From: Salinibacterium hongtaonis
GTDB lineage: Bacteria > Actinomycetota > Actinomycetes > Actinomycetales > Microbacteriaceae
Length of the DNA: 64,000 nt
Direction: 5' to 3'
NCBI RefSeq assembly: GCF_003065485.1
Contig: NZ_CP026951.1
Location: 1,922,001-1,986,000, forward strand
Both the position numbers and the translations under genes were made by a program. The notes under the pieces were generated by a model. The model saw only the letters and a list, made by a program, of their open reading frames with translations. It was not told where the DNA came from and did no database searches. Below, in pieces: positions 27,919 through 37,334 of this stretch; position 1 is the first letter of the stretch; each line of letters starts with the position of its first letter.

Positions 27919-29019
27919 TCAGACGGCCCCGGCAAGCCAGCGACGAAGGCCGGTTTCGCAGCCCGTGATCTGCTCAAGAGCAACGCGCTCATCGTCGGCA
28001 TGAGCCTTCAGAGGGTCGCCGGGCCCATAGTTGACAGCGGGGACTCCCAACGCTGAGAAGCGGGCAACATCGGTCCAGCCGTACTTGGGATGGGCGGATG
28101 CTCCCACCGCGGCGAGGAACTCCTGCGACAGCGGGGAGTCGAGCCCAGGGCGTGCCCCTTCGGCGCGGTCGACGACCGTGATGTCGAATCCCTCGAACAC
28201 CTCGCGAAGGTGTTGCTCCGCCTCGTCGGCCGAGCGGCTGGGCGCAAAACGGTAGTTGATGTGAACCATGCACTCGTCGGGGATCACATTGCCGGCGATA
28301 CCGCCGGAAATCCCCACGGCGTTGAGCCCCTCGCGGTAAACAAGACCCTCGACCTCGACCTCCCGCGGCACGTAGTCCACGAGACGATTGAGGATCGGGG
28401 TGGCGGCGTGAATCGCATTCTTGCCCACCCAGGCTCGCGCGGAGTGCGCGCGCAGACCAAAGGTGCGCACCTCGATGCGCATGTTGCCGTTGCACCCACC
28501 CTCAACCTCAGATCGGGTGGGCTCGCCCAGAATGGCGAAGTCGCCTTTCAGCAGCTCTGGATGGGTCAGAGCCAGCCTGCCCAGCCCGTTGAGGTCATCC
28601 GAAACCTCTTCGTGGTCGTACCAAATCCAGGTGATGTCAATGCTCGGGTTCGTGAGCTCAGCGGCGAGCTTGACCTGCACCGCAACCCCGGCCTTCATGT
28701 CAACGGTGCCCCTGCCCCACAGGTAGTCAACACCGTCGATCGTCTCGAAGCGAGTCGGCAGATTGTCGTTGATGGGAACCGTGTCGATATGACCCGCGAT
28801 CACCACACGGCGATCACGACCGAGGTTGGTTCTCGCGACTACGGCGTCCCCGAGCCGCAACACCTCAAGGTGTTCCAAACCGGCGAGCGAGTGCTCGATC
28901 GCGTCGGCAATCGCCTTCTCGTTACCCGAGACAGACGGGATATCGCACAGCTGCCGAGTGATCTCGATCGAGCCTGCCGACAGATCCAAGAGAGGGGCCG
29001 TGCTAGCGGGGGAAGACAT
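27919..29019 (-). CDS. dapE: Succinyl-diaminopimelate desuccinylase
   Basis: Zinc-dependent M20-family hydrolase that releases L,L-diaminopimelate from its N-succinyl form in lysine and peptidoglycan synthesis. 366 residues. Metal-binding motifs: AGHIDTVPIN with the catalytic Asp, WGRGTVDMKAG, YDHEEV, GEPTRSEVEGG and the C-terminal YGPGDPLKAHADDE. ATG at 29019 is only 32 bp from the divergent dapD start, so the two share a compact promoter region. dapD supplies the precursor two steps earlier. Confidence 0.96.
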   Translation of the reverse strand: MSSPASTAPLLDLSAGSIEITRQLCDIPSVSGNEKAIADAIEHSLAGLEHLEVLRLGDAVVARTNLGRDRRVVIAGHIDTVPINDNLPTRFETIDGVDYLWGRGTVDMKAGVAVQVKLAAELTNPSIDITWIWYDHEEVSDDLNGLGRLALTHPELLKGDFAILGEPTRSEVEGGCNGNMRIEVRTFGLRAHSARAWVGKNAIHAATPILNRLVDYVPREVEVEGLVYREGLNAVGISGGIAGNVIPDECMVHINYRFAPSRSADEAEQHLREVFEGFDITVVDRAEGARPGLDSPLSQEFLAAVGASAHPKYGWTDVARFSALGVPAVNYGPGDPLKAHADDERVALEQITGCETGLRRWLAGAV

Positions 29020-29051
29020 CTCCTCATCCTATTCGCCAGTAATCTTGAGGT

Positions 29052-29990
29052 ATGACTTCTGCTGCCTGGGGCTACGGCCTCGCCACCATCTCCGGCGACG
29101 GAACGGTGCTCGACACTTGGTTCCCCTCCCCCTCGCTCGGCGCCCGACCGAGTTCAATCGACCCCCACATTGCACCGACTGAGTTCGAAGAGCTGCGTCG
29201 CGTCGATGAGCGCCGCAATGTGCGCGTCGAGTTCGTCACCGTCGAGATCGATCTCGACGCTGCGCCCGCCTCGACCCAGGACGCGTACCTGCGCCTGCAC
29301 CTGCTCAGCCACCTCCTCGTCGCCCCCAACACGATCAACCTCGACGGCATCTTCGGCGTGCTGCCCGCCGTCGTGTGGACCAACGCTGGCCCCGTGCATC
29401 CGGATGACTTCGCTCGCCTGCGTCCGACGCTGCAGCGCCACGGGATCAGCGCTCACAGCGTCGACAAATTCCCCCGCCTCGTCGACTATGTCTCCCCCGC
29501 CGGCGTGCGCATCGCCGATGCCAACCGCGTCCGCCTTGGTGCCCACCTGGCACCCGGCACCACGGTCATGCACGAGGGCTTCGTGAACTTTAATGCGGGC
29601 ACTCTCGGCTCGTCCATGGTCGAGGGCCGCATCTCTCAGGGTGTTGTCGTGGGAGACGGCTCCGACATCGGCGGCGGCGCATCCATCATGGGCACGCTCA
29701 GCGGCGGCGGCACAGAGCGCATCTCCGTAGGCCAGCGCGCCCTCTTGGGCGCCAACTCTGGCATCGGCATCTCGGTCGGCGACGACAGCGTGATCGAAGC
29801 CGGCCTCTACGTGACCGCGGGCACCAAGGTGCTGGTGCTCGATGGCAGCGAGGGCGGCACGACCATGAAGGCCGTAGAGCTCTCTGGCGTGCCCAACCTG
29901 CTCTTTCGTCGCAACTCGGCAACCGGTGCCGTTGAGGTCATCCCCCGCAGCGGGACCGGCATCGAACTCAACGCGGCTCTGCACGCCTAG
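29052..29990 (+). CDS. dapD: Tetrahydrodipicolinate N-succinyltransferase, long actinobacterial form
   Basis: Transfers succinyl from succinyl-CoA to tetrahydrodipicolinate in the succinylase branch of lysine synthesis. 312 residues, similar to the M. tuberculosis enzyme and longer than the E. coli one. An N-terminal domain (to about 150) is followed by a left-handed beta-helix with hexapeptide repeats ([49 protein letters not shown]). Divergent from dapE and followed by two hairpins that probably terminate the transcript. Confidence 0.95.
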   Translation: MTSAAWGYGLATISGDGTVLDTWFPSPSLGARPSSIDPHIAPTEFEELRRVDERRNVRVEFVTVEIDLDAAPASTQDAYLRLHLLSHLLVAPNTINLDGIFGVLPAVVWTNAGPVHPDDFARLRPTLQRHGISAHSVDKFPRLVDYVSPAGVRIADANRVRLGAHLAPGTTVMHEGFVNFNAGTLGSSMVEGRISQGVVVGDGSDIGGGASIMGTLSGGGTERISVGQRALLGANSGIGISVGDDSVIEAGLYVTAGTKVLVLDGSEGGTTMKAVELSGVPNLLFRRNSATGAVEVIPRSGTGIELNAALHA

Positions 29991-30002
29991 AGGGTTCGGG
30001 AT

Positions 30003-30056
30003 GCACGCCCGGTCTCGGGGGGCTCGACCGGGCGTGCTCTCCGCACTTCTGCGGAG
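30003..30056 (+). terminator. Two adjacent hairpins after dapD
   Basis: The first is GCACGCCCGGTC (30003-30014) pairing with GACCGGGCGTGC (30026-30037) around an 11-base loop. The second is CTCCGCA, CTTC, TGCGGAG (30039-30056). There is no long T-run, so termination may need help. The rest of the 316-bp interval up to the gltA terminator shows no gene that I can support. Confidence 0.65.
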
Positions 30057-30256
30057 CGCCACAGCGAAGGGGAACGCTGCGCACTGACTCGATCCGACTG
30101 ACTACCCAGTTGCCGACCGCAGGCTTTTGCACCGCGCACGCGCGCGGCACGGCAATTCTGTCAGCGGGCCCAATAAAGGGAAACACGAACAGCTCGGATG
30201 TAACCCGGATTGGGGCGGACCTTTGGTTCCCCATCGCGCCACCCAGCATGACGAAG

Positions 30257-30288
30257 AAATGCCCCAGTTCGAGTGAACTGGGGCATTT
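30257..30288 (-). terminator. Intrinsic terminator of citrate synthase gene
   Basis: A perfect 14-bp stem, AAATGCCCCAGTTC with its complement, around a 4-base loop, lying 19 bp past the gltA stop. Both arms end in A- or T-rich bases, so it could act in both directions. Confidence 0.9.
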
Positions 30289-30306
30289 CTGCTGCGGCTG
30301 AGCTAA

Positions 30307-31608
<1,302 letters not shown>

Positions 31609-31700
31609 ACATACAGCCTAGAGGGGGTTTGTGGCTCCAGTCGCACCCACCAAAGGAAAATGCCTTTGCTTGGGCATCTTCTCTAAAATTCGGCCGTTTT

Positions 31701-32027
31701 TTATGCGGCGGGGCCCTGAGGCGGGAGCGCGGCGACGAGGGGGTGATCCTTGTGAATCACTCCGACCTTGGCAGCACCGCCGGGCGAGCCGAGGTCGTCG
31801 AAGAACTCCACATTGGCCTTGTAGTAGTCGGCCCACACCTCGGGGGTGTCGTCTTCGTAGTAGATCGCCTCAACGGGACACACTGGCTCGCACGCACCAC
31901 AGTCAACGCATTCATCGGGGTGGATGTAGAGCATCCGGTCGCCCTCGTAGATGCAGTCAACGGGGCATTCGTCGACACATGCGCGGTCTTTGACATCGAC
32001 GCACGGAAGAGCGATGACATATGTCAC
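31701..32027 (-). CDS. fdxA: Seven-iron ferredoxin
   Basis: Small electron carrier of 108 residues with [3Fe-4S] and [4Fe-4S] clusters. Eight cysteines at 9, 17, 21, 25, 40, 43, 46 and 50 give the pattern CxxxxxxxCxxxCxxxC and [11 protein letters not shown]. The GTG start at 32027 overlaps the deacetylase stop as GTGA, so translation is probably coupled. In mycobacteria the equivalent fdxC lies beside dapC; here the adjacent gene is gltA and no dapC is in the window. Confidence 0.95.
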   Translation of the reverse strand: MTYVIALPCVDVKDRACVDECPVDCIYEGDRMLYIHPDECVDCGACEPVCPVEAIYYEDDTPEVWADYYKANVEFFDDLGSPGGAAKVGVIHKDHPLVAALPPQGPAA

Positions 32028-33280
32028 TGCGAGGGTCCCTCCTGAATGGTGTGAACTACCATCCTATCGCGGCGAGGCAAGGGCAGCTTCGGCCACGCGA
32101 CCACGACGAGGGCGATGAGAAGCGGCGCGTATGCCCACACGAATCCCATGACGTTGGCCGGGATCAGAACAGATCCCCCCGGGCTCTTCTGCGAGAACAC
32201 GGCGATGATCACGTTCACGCCGATCGCGGCGCTGAGCGCAACAACCCGCGTCTCGAACACCAGCCGGAACCCGACCAGCAGCATCGTGATGATAAGCAGC
32301 CCCGCGATGAGTCCGATCGGGATTGCAACCCCGCCGATGCTCCACGTCTGCTGGTGATTGATGGTGAGCACTACGCCGAGGATGGCGCCCATAGCGAGCG
32401 CCACCACCGCTGTCGTGATCCTGCCCGCCCGCGTTTCTCCCGCCGAGAGAGCACCCCGCACGGTCGCTGTGGAGGGGCCATCTGCCTCTGCCGAGGCAGA
32501 ATCGATCAGTCGAAACGCCTCGCGCGTCTCGACGGGGCGTGCTGGCCCGCTCGACAGCGCAAATAGTGGGCGACCATCCGCCGACTCCGAGACGGTGATC
32601 TGCGTGGCATGGGCCCGAAGCGCCGCGACCTTAGCGGCCAGCACCTCGCTCACATCGAGCAGGTCTACGCCCTCAACGGGCTGCCCTGCCGCCTCAAGGC
32701 GATCAAGTTCGTCGACCGATTCGATAAAGGAATAGAAGGCGACTCCACTGAGCCGAGCAGCCTCGCGGGCTGCCTGGTGGGCTCGCACATGATCGGGGTG
32801 TCCGTAACCGCCGCGCTCGTCATACGAGAGCACGGCATGCGCCCCCACTGCATCGATCGCCGAGCGGATGTCCGAAACAACTTCGGCGAGATCCGCGCTG
32901 CATAACGCGTCGGCCGCGGGGTCGGCTACGGGTTCTGGGGTTCCGTCGGCGCCCCAGACCATGCCGGAGTCGGAGTATCTGCGCGGCGGCAGGCCCGCGA
33001 GCCTCGCACCCTGTTGGCCCAGGAACATGTGGCGGGTGACCCCGAGCGCCGCAAGAGCCTGCTCCAGCTCTCGCTCGCGATAGTCGGCAAGCGCTCGCCC
33101 GTCGCCTTCGAGATGCCGCAGCTCGACGGGGATGACCTCTCCCCGCTCCCCGCGGGTGCACGTCAGCAGAGTGACGTCCACGCCGTCTCGCGTGAGCAAC
33201 GCCAGGGTGCCGCCGGTCGAGATCGCCTCGTCGTCGGGGTGCGCATGTACAACGAGAATTCGAACGTCGTCATGCTGCAT
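32024..33280 (-). CDS. MshB-like GlcNAc deacetylase fused to a four-helix membrane domain
   Basis: A 418-residue protein. The N-terminal 260 residues are a PIG-L/LmbE deacetylase with the zinc motif [10 protein letters not shown] (His13, Asp15, Asp16 region) and GHPDHVRAH, plus the long middle segment with [19 protein letters not shown] typical of MshB, which deacetylates GlcNAc-inositol in mycothiol synthesis. From about residue 285 to 405 four membrane segments follow. In mycobacteria a separate small membrane protein (Rv1171) follows mshB, so this looks like a gene fusion. ATG at 33280 has AGGA upstream. Mycothiol conjugate amidase is an alternative for the catalytic part. Confidence 0.85.
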   Translation of the reverse strand: MQHDDVRILVVHAHPDDEAISTGGTLALLTRDGVDVTLLTCTRGERGEVIPVELRHLEGDGRALADYRERELEQALAALGVTRHMFLGQQGARLAGLPPRRYSDSGMVWGADGTPEPVADPAADALCSADLAEVVSDIRSAIDAVGAHAVLSYDERGGYGHPDHVRAHQAAREAARLSGVAFYSFIESVDELDRLEAAGQPVEGVDLLDVSEVLAAKVAALRAHATQITVSESADGRPLFALSSGPARPVETREAFRLIDSASAEADGPSTATVRGALSAGETRAGRITTAVVALAMGAILGVVLTINHQQTWSIGGVAIPIGLIAGLLIITMLLVGFRLVFETRVVALSAAIGVNVIIAVFSQKSPGGSVLIPANVMGFVWAYAPLLIALVVVAWPKLPLPRRDRMVVHTIQEGPSQ

Positions 33281-33318
33281 GATTCCTGCTTTTCTTAGGG
33301 GCGAACCGTTCTAGCAAA

Positions 33319-34044
33319 CTACCTCATTGCGCTTTGCAGGGCCTCTTCACGCTCACGGTGCGGCATCACGACGGGAATCTCGGTGTGGGAGCCTGGATGC
33401 CCTCCCACCGTGATCCCGGCCTGCATCTCACGCAGACGAAGGCGACGATCGCGAAAGTCGTCCTTCACGTTCCAGCGGTCGATCATCGCCAGTCCCACCG
33501 CTGAGGCAATGAACACCATATGGATGACGACCTGCCACAGCACGCCGGATGACGTGTAGGTCTCCCCCGTGAGATCGGTGGTGTCGGCCCCGAGGTCGGC
33601 GACCTCGATGAAGGTCTTCAACAGGTGAATGGACGAGATGCCGATGATCGACATCGCCAGCTTGGTCTTGAGAACGTTGGAGTTAACGTGAGAGAGCCAC
33701 TCCGGGCGATCCGGGTTCTTGTCGAGGTTCAGCTTGGAGACGAAGGTCTCGTAGCCGCCGATGATCGTCATGATCATCAGGTTCGCGATCATCACGACAT
33801 CGATCAGCCCCAGCACGCCGAGCATGACCACGGATGCCTGAATCTTGGTCGGGTCAGCGAGAACGTCTTGAGCAAGGTGCACAAGCTCGAAGAGGAACAC
33901 CACAACGTAGACGACCTGGGCATAGATCAGGCCGAGATAGAGGGGCGCCTGCAACCAGCGGGAGAGAAAGATGATGCCGCCGATCGACGTCACCCAGCGA
34001 TTGCGTGCCTGCGCTTTAGTGGTCGGCGCGGTGATGTCGCTCAT
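33319..34044 (-). CDS. UPF0114 (YqhA-like) membrane protein, second copy
   Basis: A 241-residue protein with about four membrane segments and the UPF0114 hallmarks FLSRWLQAPLYLGLI and IGGYETFVSK, then WLSHVNSNVLKTKLAMSIIG. The ATG at 34044 overlaps the stop of the first copy as ATGA, so the two are translated together. The C-terminal tail (about 200-241) is charged and differs from the first copy. The function of UPF0114 proteins is unknown. Confidence 0.9.
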   Translation of the reverse strand: MSDITAPTTKAQARNRWVTSIGGIIFLSRWLQAPLYLGLIYAQVVYVVVFLFELVHLAQDVLADPTKIQASVVMLGVLGLIDVVMIANLMIMTIIGGYETFVSKLNLDKNPDRPEWLSHVNSNVLKTKLAMSIIGISSIHLLKTFIEVADLGADTTDLTGETYTSSGVLWQVVIHMVFIASAVGLAMIDRWNVKDDFRDRRLRLREMQAGITVGGHPGSHTEIPVVMPHREREEALQSAMR

Positions 34045-34796
34045 GAGCGATCTCCTTCGGTGGTCGATGCGGATGTCGAGAGGGCCGCAGGTGCAGCATT
34101 CGCGCGATCACGAGCAGCCACCAACTGGAGCATTTCGTGCTCCTCCAGCAGAAGCTCTCGCTCTTCAAATTCAGCCTTTGACCCCCACCGGTCGATATAG
34201 GCAAGCCCGATGGCCGACAGGATGAACGCAGCGTGGATGACGACCTGCCACAGCACCCCAGACTCCGTGTACACGGCTCCGTGTTCGAAGTGGGCATCCT
34301 CGGCACCCAGATCAGCAGCCTCGATGAACGTCTTAAGCAGGTGGATCGACGAGATACCGATGATGGACATCGCCAGCTTCGTCTTGAGCACGTTTGCGTT
34401 GACGTGGGAAAGCCACTCCGGCTTGTCTGGATTCTCATCCAGATCCATCTTCGAGACGAACGTCTCGTAGCCGCCGATGACGACCATGATCACGAGGTTC
34501 GCGACCATCACAACATCCACCAGCCCGAGAACTGACAGCATGATGAGGTTCTGGTCGACCGCACCGCCACTCGCAAAGGTCTCTTCTGTGATCTTCACGA
34601 TCTCATTGATGAAGACGACCGCGTAGAGCCCCTGGGCGACAATGAGGCCGAGATAGAGCGGCGCCTGGAGCCACCGCGAAAGAAAGATCAGCCCTCCGAG
34701 CGACTCCAACGGGCTGACCCGCCGGCCGCCCTCTCCCGCTGCGGACTTGGCTTGCCGTGGCGCTGTGCTGCGCTCTGCTGGTGGTTGAGCTTTCAT
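34041..34796 (-). CDS. UPF0114 (YqhA-like) membrane protein, first copy
   Basis: A 251-residue paralogue of the downstream gene: both contain FLSRWLQAPLYLGLI, ETFVSK, VLKTKLAMSIIGISS and HLLKTFIE. Divergence is concentrated in the first 45 residues and the tail, suggesting an old tandem duplication with a heteromeric product. I chose the ATG at 34796 as the first ATG of the frame; a GTG at 34868 would add 24 residues without homology. Upstream lies a 531-bp interval without recognised genes. Confidence 0.88.
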   Translation of the reverse strand: MKAQPPAERSTAPRQAKSAAGEGGRRVSPLESLGGLIFLSRWLQAPLYLGLIVAQGLYAVVFINEIVKITEETFASGGAVDQNLIMLSVLGLVDVVMVANLVIMVVIGGYETFVSKMDLDENPDKPEWLSHVNANVLKTKLAMSIIGISSIHLLKTFIEAADLGAEDAHFEHGAVYTESGVLWQVVIHAAFILSAIGLAYIDRWGSKAEFEERELLLEEHEMLQLVAARDRANAAPAALSTSASTTEGDRS

Positions 34797-35248
34797 GTGT
34801 GGAGCTTTCGGATTGAAACGAGCGGGACGTCGAACACCCTGCGAAGACCCGAGCGCCACGGAGCGCACGAAGCACTCCTGCTCTCAAGCGAAGCGCATCA
34901 TGGCAGGTCGGATCGACAGGCTCCGGCGCGGGCAATCGTTGGCAGCGCCGAGAGCACACAGGCCGGATAGACGAGGCTCCGGGACATCGCTAACTCGACC
35001 TGCTGGGGGTGTGATGGGCGCCGCACGGAGAGCGGTAACCATCGGTGCAGATTGGCCCGCTGGGGTAAGAACGCCACTAGCCGGTCGCCGACCTCCGCGA
35101 GGCTTCACGGGCGGTCCTGCGGCCAGCGCAAGGCCAAGGTCACAATCTGTTCACAGAAAGCGTATTAGAGGCGCAGGATGCCCCGCGGCCAGAAGGTGAC
35201 CCCAAAAAGGGGAAGCGAAGGGCCGCGCATGCCCTCGTTAAACGCCGA
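34797..35248. other. Gene-poor interval between typA and the UPF0114 pair
   Basis: This stretch, part of a 531-bp gap, has no frame with sensible protein composition on either strand. I looked for RNase P RNA, tmRNA, SRP RNA, tRNA and common riboswitch cores and found none. A short CCCC-AAAAA-GGGG hairpin occurs near 35201-35213 and an AT-richer patch near 35139-35165 (TCACAATCTGTTCACAG) looks like a promoter region. It may hold the UPF0114 promoter and a long leader or an unrecognised RNA. Confidence 0.4.
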
Positions 35249-35279
35249 AGGGCGGCCCCACCAATGATGGGACCGCCCT
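35249..35279 (-). terminator. Probable typA terminator
   Basis: AGGGCGGCCCCA (35249-35260) pairs with TGGGACCGCCCT (35268-35279), one mismatch, 7-base loop, 49 bp past the typA stop. A T-run is lacking, so efficiency is uncertain. Confidence 0.6.
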
Positions 35280-35290
35280 GCGATGCGGAG

Positions 35291-35344
35291 CTGCGTTTAT
35301 TTACGCATTCTGCTTCGCTGCGTTTATTTACGCATTCTGCTTCT
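35291..35344. repeat. 27-bp tandem duplication at the end of typA
   Basis: Two adjacent 27-bp units starting CTGCGTTTATTTACGCATTC differ at one base only (26 of 27 identical). The duplication covers the last codons and the stop codon of typA, so the second copy downstream carries a further in-frame stop nine codons after the first. A replication-slippage event is the simplest origin. Confidence 0.95.
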
Positions 35345-37235
35345 TCAAACGCGAGGTCTTGCGAGCGCGCGCGTTGGCGTCGAGCTCGACCTTGCGAATG
35401 CGCACGAACTCAGGAGTTACCTCAACGCACTCGTCCTCGCGGGCGAACTCTAGGCACTCTTCGAGCGTGAGCTTGCGCGACGGGGTCATGCGCTCGAACG
35501 AGTCCGAGGTCGACTGACGCATGTTGGTCAGCTGCTTCTCCTTGGTGATGTTCACGTCCATGTCGTCGGCGCGCGAGTTCTCGCCCACAACCATGCCTTC
35601 GTAGACCTCCTGCGTCGGCTCGACGAAGAACGTCATGCGCTCCTGCAAGGCAACCATGGCGAACGGGGTGGCAACACCGGCACGGTCGGCAACGATCGAG
35701 CCGTTGACGCGGGTCGTGATCTCGCCAGCCCACGGCTCGTAGCCATGAGCAACCGCGTTCGCGATGCCCTCGCCGCGGGTCGTGGTCATGAACTCCGAAC
35801 GGAAGCCGATGAGGCCACGCGAAGGAACGATGAACTCCATGCGGACCCAGCCGGTGCCGTGGTTGGCCATGGCCTCCATGCGGCCCTTGCGCGAGGCAAG
35901 AAGCTGCGTGATGGCACCGAGGTGCTCCTCGGGGGTGTCGATGGTCAGGTGCTCGAAGGGCTCGTGGACCTTGCCGTCGATCTGCTTGACGACTACCTGC
36001 GGCTTGCCGACGGTGAGCTCGAAGCCCTCGCGGCGCATCTGCTCGACCAGGATGGCGAGCGCGAGCTCTCCACGGCCCTGAACCTCCCACGCGTCCGGGC
36101 GACCGACGTCGACGAGCTTGAGCGAGACGTTACCGACGAGCTCCTTGTCGAGGCGGTCCTTGACCATGCGGGCGGTGAGCTTGTGGCCCTTGACCTTGCC
36201 GATGAGCGGCGACGTGTTCGTGCCGATCGTCATCGAGATCGCGGGGTCGTCAACCGTGATGGTCGGCAGCGGGCGCACGTCGTTGGGGTCAGCGAGGGTC
36301 TCGCCGATGAAGATGTCTTCGAAACCGGCAACAGCGACGATGTCGCCGGGGCCAGCGCTCTCGGCCGGGTAGCGGTCGAGAGCCTTCGTGATGAGCAGCT
36401 CCGTGACGCGGGTGTTCGAGACGGTGCCGTCCTTCTTGACCCAGGCAACGGTCTGGCCCTTTTTGATTGTGCCGTTGAAGACACGGAGCAGGGCGAGACG
36501 GCCGAGGAACGGCGAGGAGTCGAGGTTGGTGACCCAGGCCTGCAGCGGGTGCTCGTCGTCGTACGTGGGCGCGGGAACGTGCTTGAGGATCGCGTCGAAC
36601 AGCGGCTCAAGGTCGTCGTTGTCGGGCAGGGTGCCATCTTCTGGCTTGTTCCAGCTCGCTGCGCCATTGCGACCAGATGCGTAGACAACAGGAACGTTGA
36701 GGATCGCGTCGAGGTCGAGGTCGGGGTGCTCGTCGGCCATGTCGCTCGCCAGACCGAGAAGGAGATCCTGGCTTTCGCTCACGACGGCGTCGATGCGAGC
36801 ATCCGGACGGTCGGTCTTGTTGACGAGAAGGATGACGGGGAGCTTGGCTTCAAGTGCCTTACGGAGCACGAAGCGGGTCTGGGGCAGGGGGCCCTCACTG
36901 GCGTCAACGAGCAGAACGACACCGTCGACCATGCTGAGGCCGCGCTCGACCTCACCACCGAAGTCGGCGTGGCCGGGGGTGTCGATGACGTTGATGACGA
37001 TGGGGCCGTCGGTGGCGTGAACGCCCTTGTACGAGATCGCGGTGTTCTTCGCGAGGATCGTGATGCCCTTTTCGCGCTCGAGCTCGTTCGAGTCCATGGC
37101 ACGTTCTTCGAGGTGTGCGTGGTCAGCGAAAGAGTTCGTCTGACGCAGCATGGCGTCGACGAGCGTCGTCTTGCCGTGGTCGACGTGGGCGACGATAGCG
37201 ACGTTACGCAGGTCAGAGCGGGTGGCAATTGCCAT
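35328..37235 (-). CDS. typA: Ribosome-associated translational GTPase TypA/BipA
   Basis: A 635-residue GTPase of the EF-G superfamily acting on the ribosome, important under cold and other stress. G motifs: AHVDHGKTTLVD (G1), DTPGHADFGGEVERGL (G3), NKTDRPDAR (G4). Domains II, III, V and the BipA-specific C-terminal domain follow, ending in the basic RKTSRLKKQNA. ATG at 37235 has GAGGAC upstream. The end of the gene is duplicated as a 27-bp tandem repeat. Its neighbour upstream is an LpqW-position lipoprotein. Confidence 0.97.
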   Translation of the reverse strand: MAIATRSDLRNVAIVAHVDHGKTTLVDAMLRQTNSFADHAHLEERAMDSNELEREKGITILAKNTAISYKGVHATDGPIVINVIDTPGHADFGGEVERGLSMVDGVVLLVDASEGPLPQTRFVLRKALEAKLPVILLVNKTDRPDARIDAVVSESQDLLLGLASDMADEHPDLDLDAILNVPVVYASGRNGAASWNKPEDGTLPDNDDLEPLFDAILKHVPAPTYDDEHPLQAWVTNLDSSPFLGRLALLRVFNGTIKKGQTVAWVKKDGTVSNTRVTELLITKALDRYPAESAGPGDIVAVAGFEDIFIGETLADPNDVRPLPTITVDDPAISMTIGTNTSPLIGKVKGHKLTARMVKDRLDKELVGNVSLKLVDVGRPDAWEVQGRGELALAILVEQMRREGFELTVGKPQVVVKQIDGKVHEPFEHLTIDTPEEHLGAITQLLASRKGRMEAMANHGTGWVRMEFIVPSRGLIGFRSEFMTTTRGEGIANAVAHGYEPWAGEITTRVNGSIVADRAGVATPFAMVALQERMTFFVEPTQEVYEGMVVGENSRADDMDVNITKEKQLTNMRQSTSDSFERMTPSRKLTLEECLEFAREDECVEVTPEFVRIRKVELDANARARKTSRLKKQNA

Positions 37236-37334
37236 AGAAGTAGTGTCCTCGAGACTGATGATGGGAAAAGGGATCGGGCGCAGTCACCGCTGCCCTACAC
37301 GGTCAAGTGTACCGCGTAGAGAAACCCATTCCTG

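Noticed and set aside
34795-35199. 134-codon plus-strand frame in the gene-poor interval
   Set aside because: Arg/Pro/Gly/Ala-rich, no ribosome binding site and no domain; composition does not resemble neighbouring proteins.
34797-35248. RNase P RNA, tmRNA or SRP RNA
   Set aside because: None of the conserved cores of these RNAs could be found on either strand.
35291-35344. CRISPR-like or phage attachment repeat
   Set aside because: Only two directly adjacent copies without spacer, no integrase or tRNA nearby; a tandem duplication explains it.
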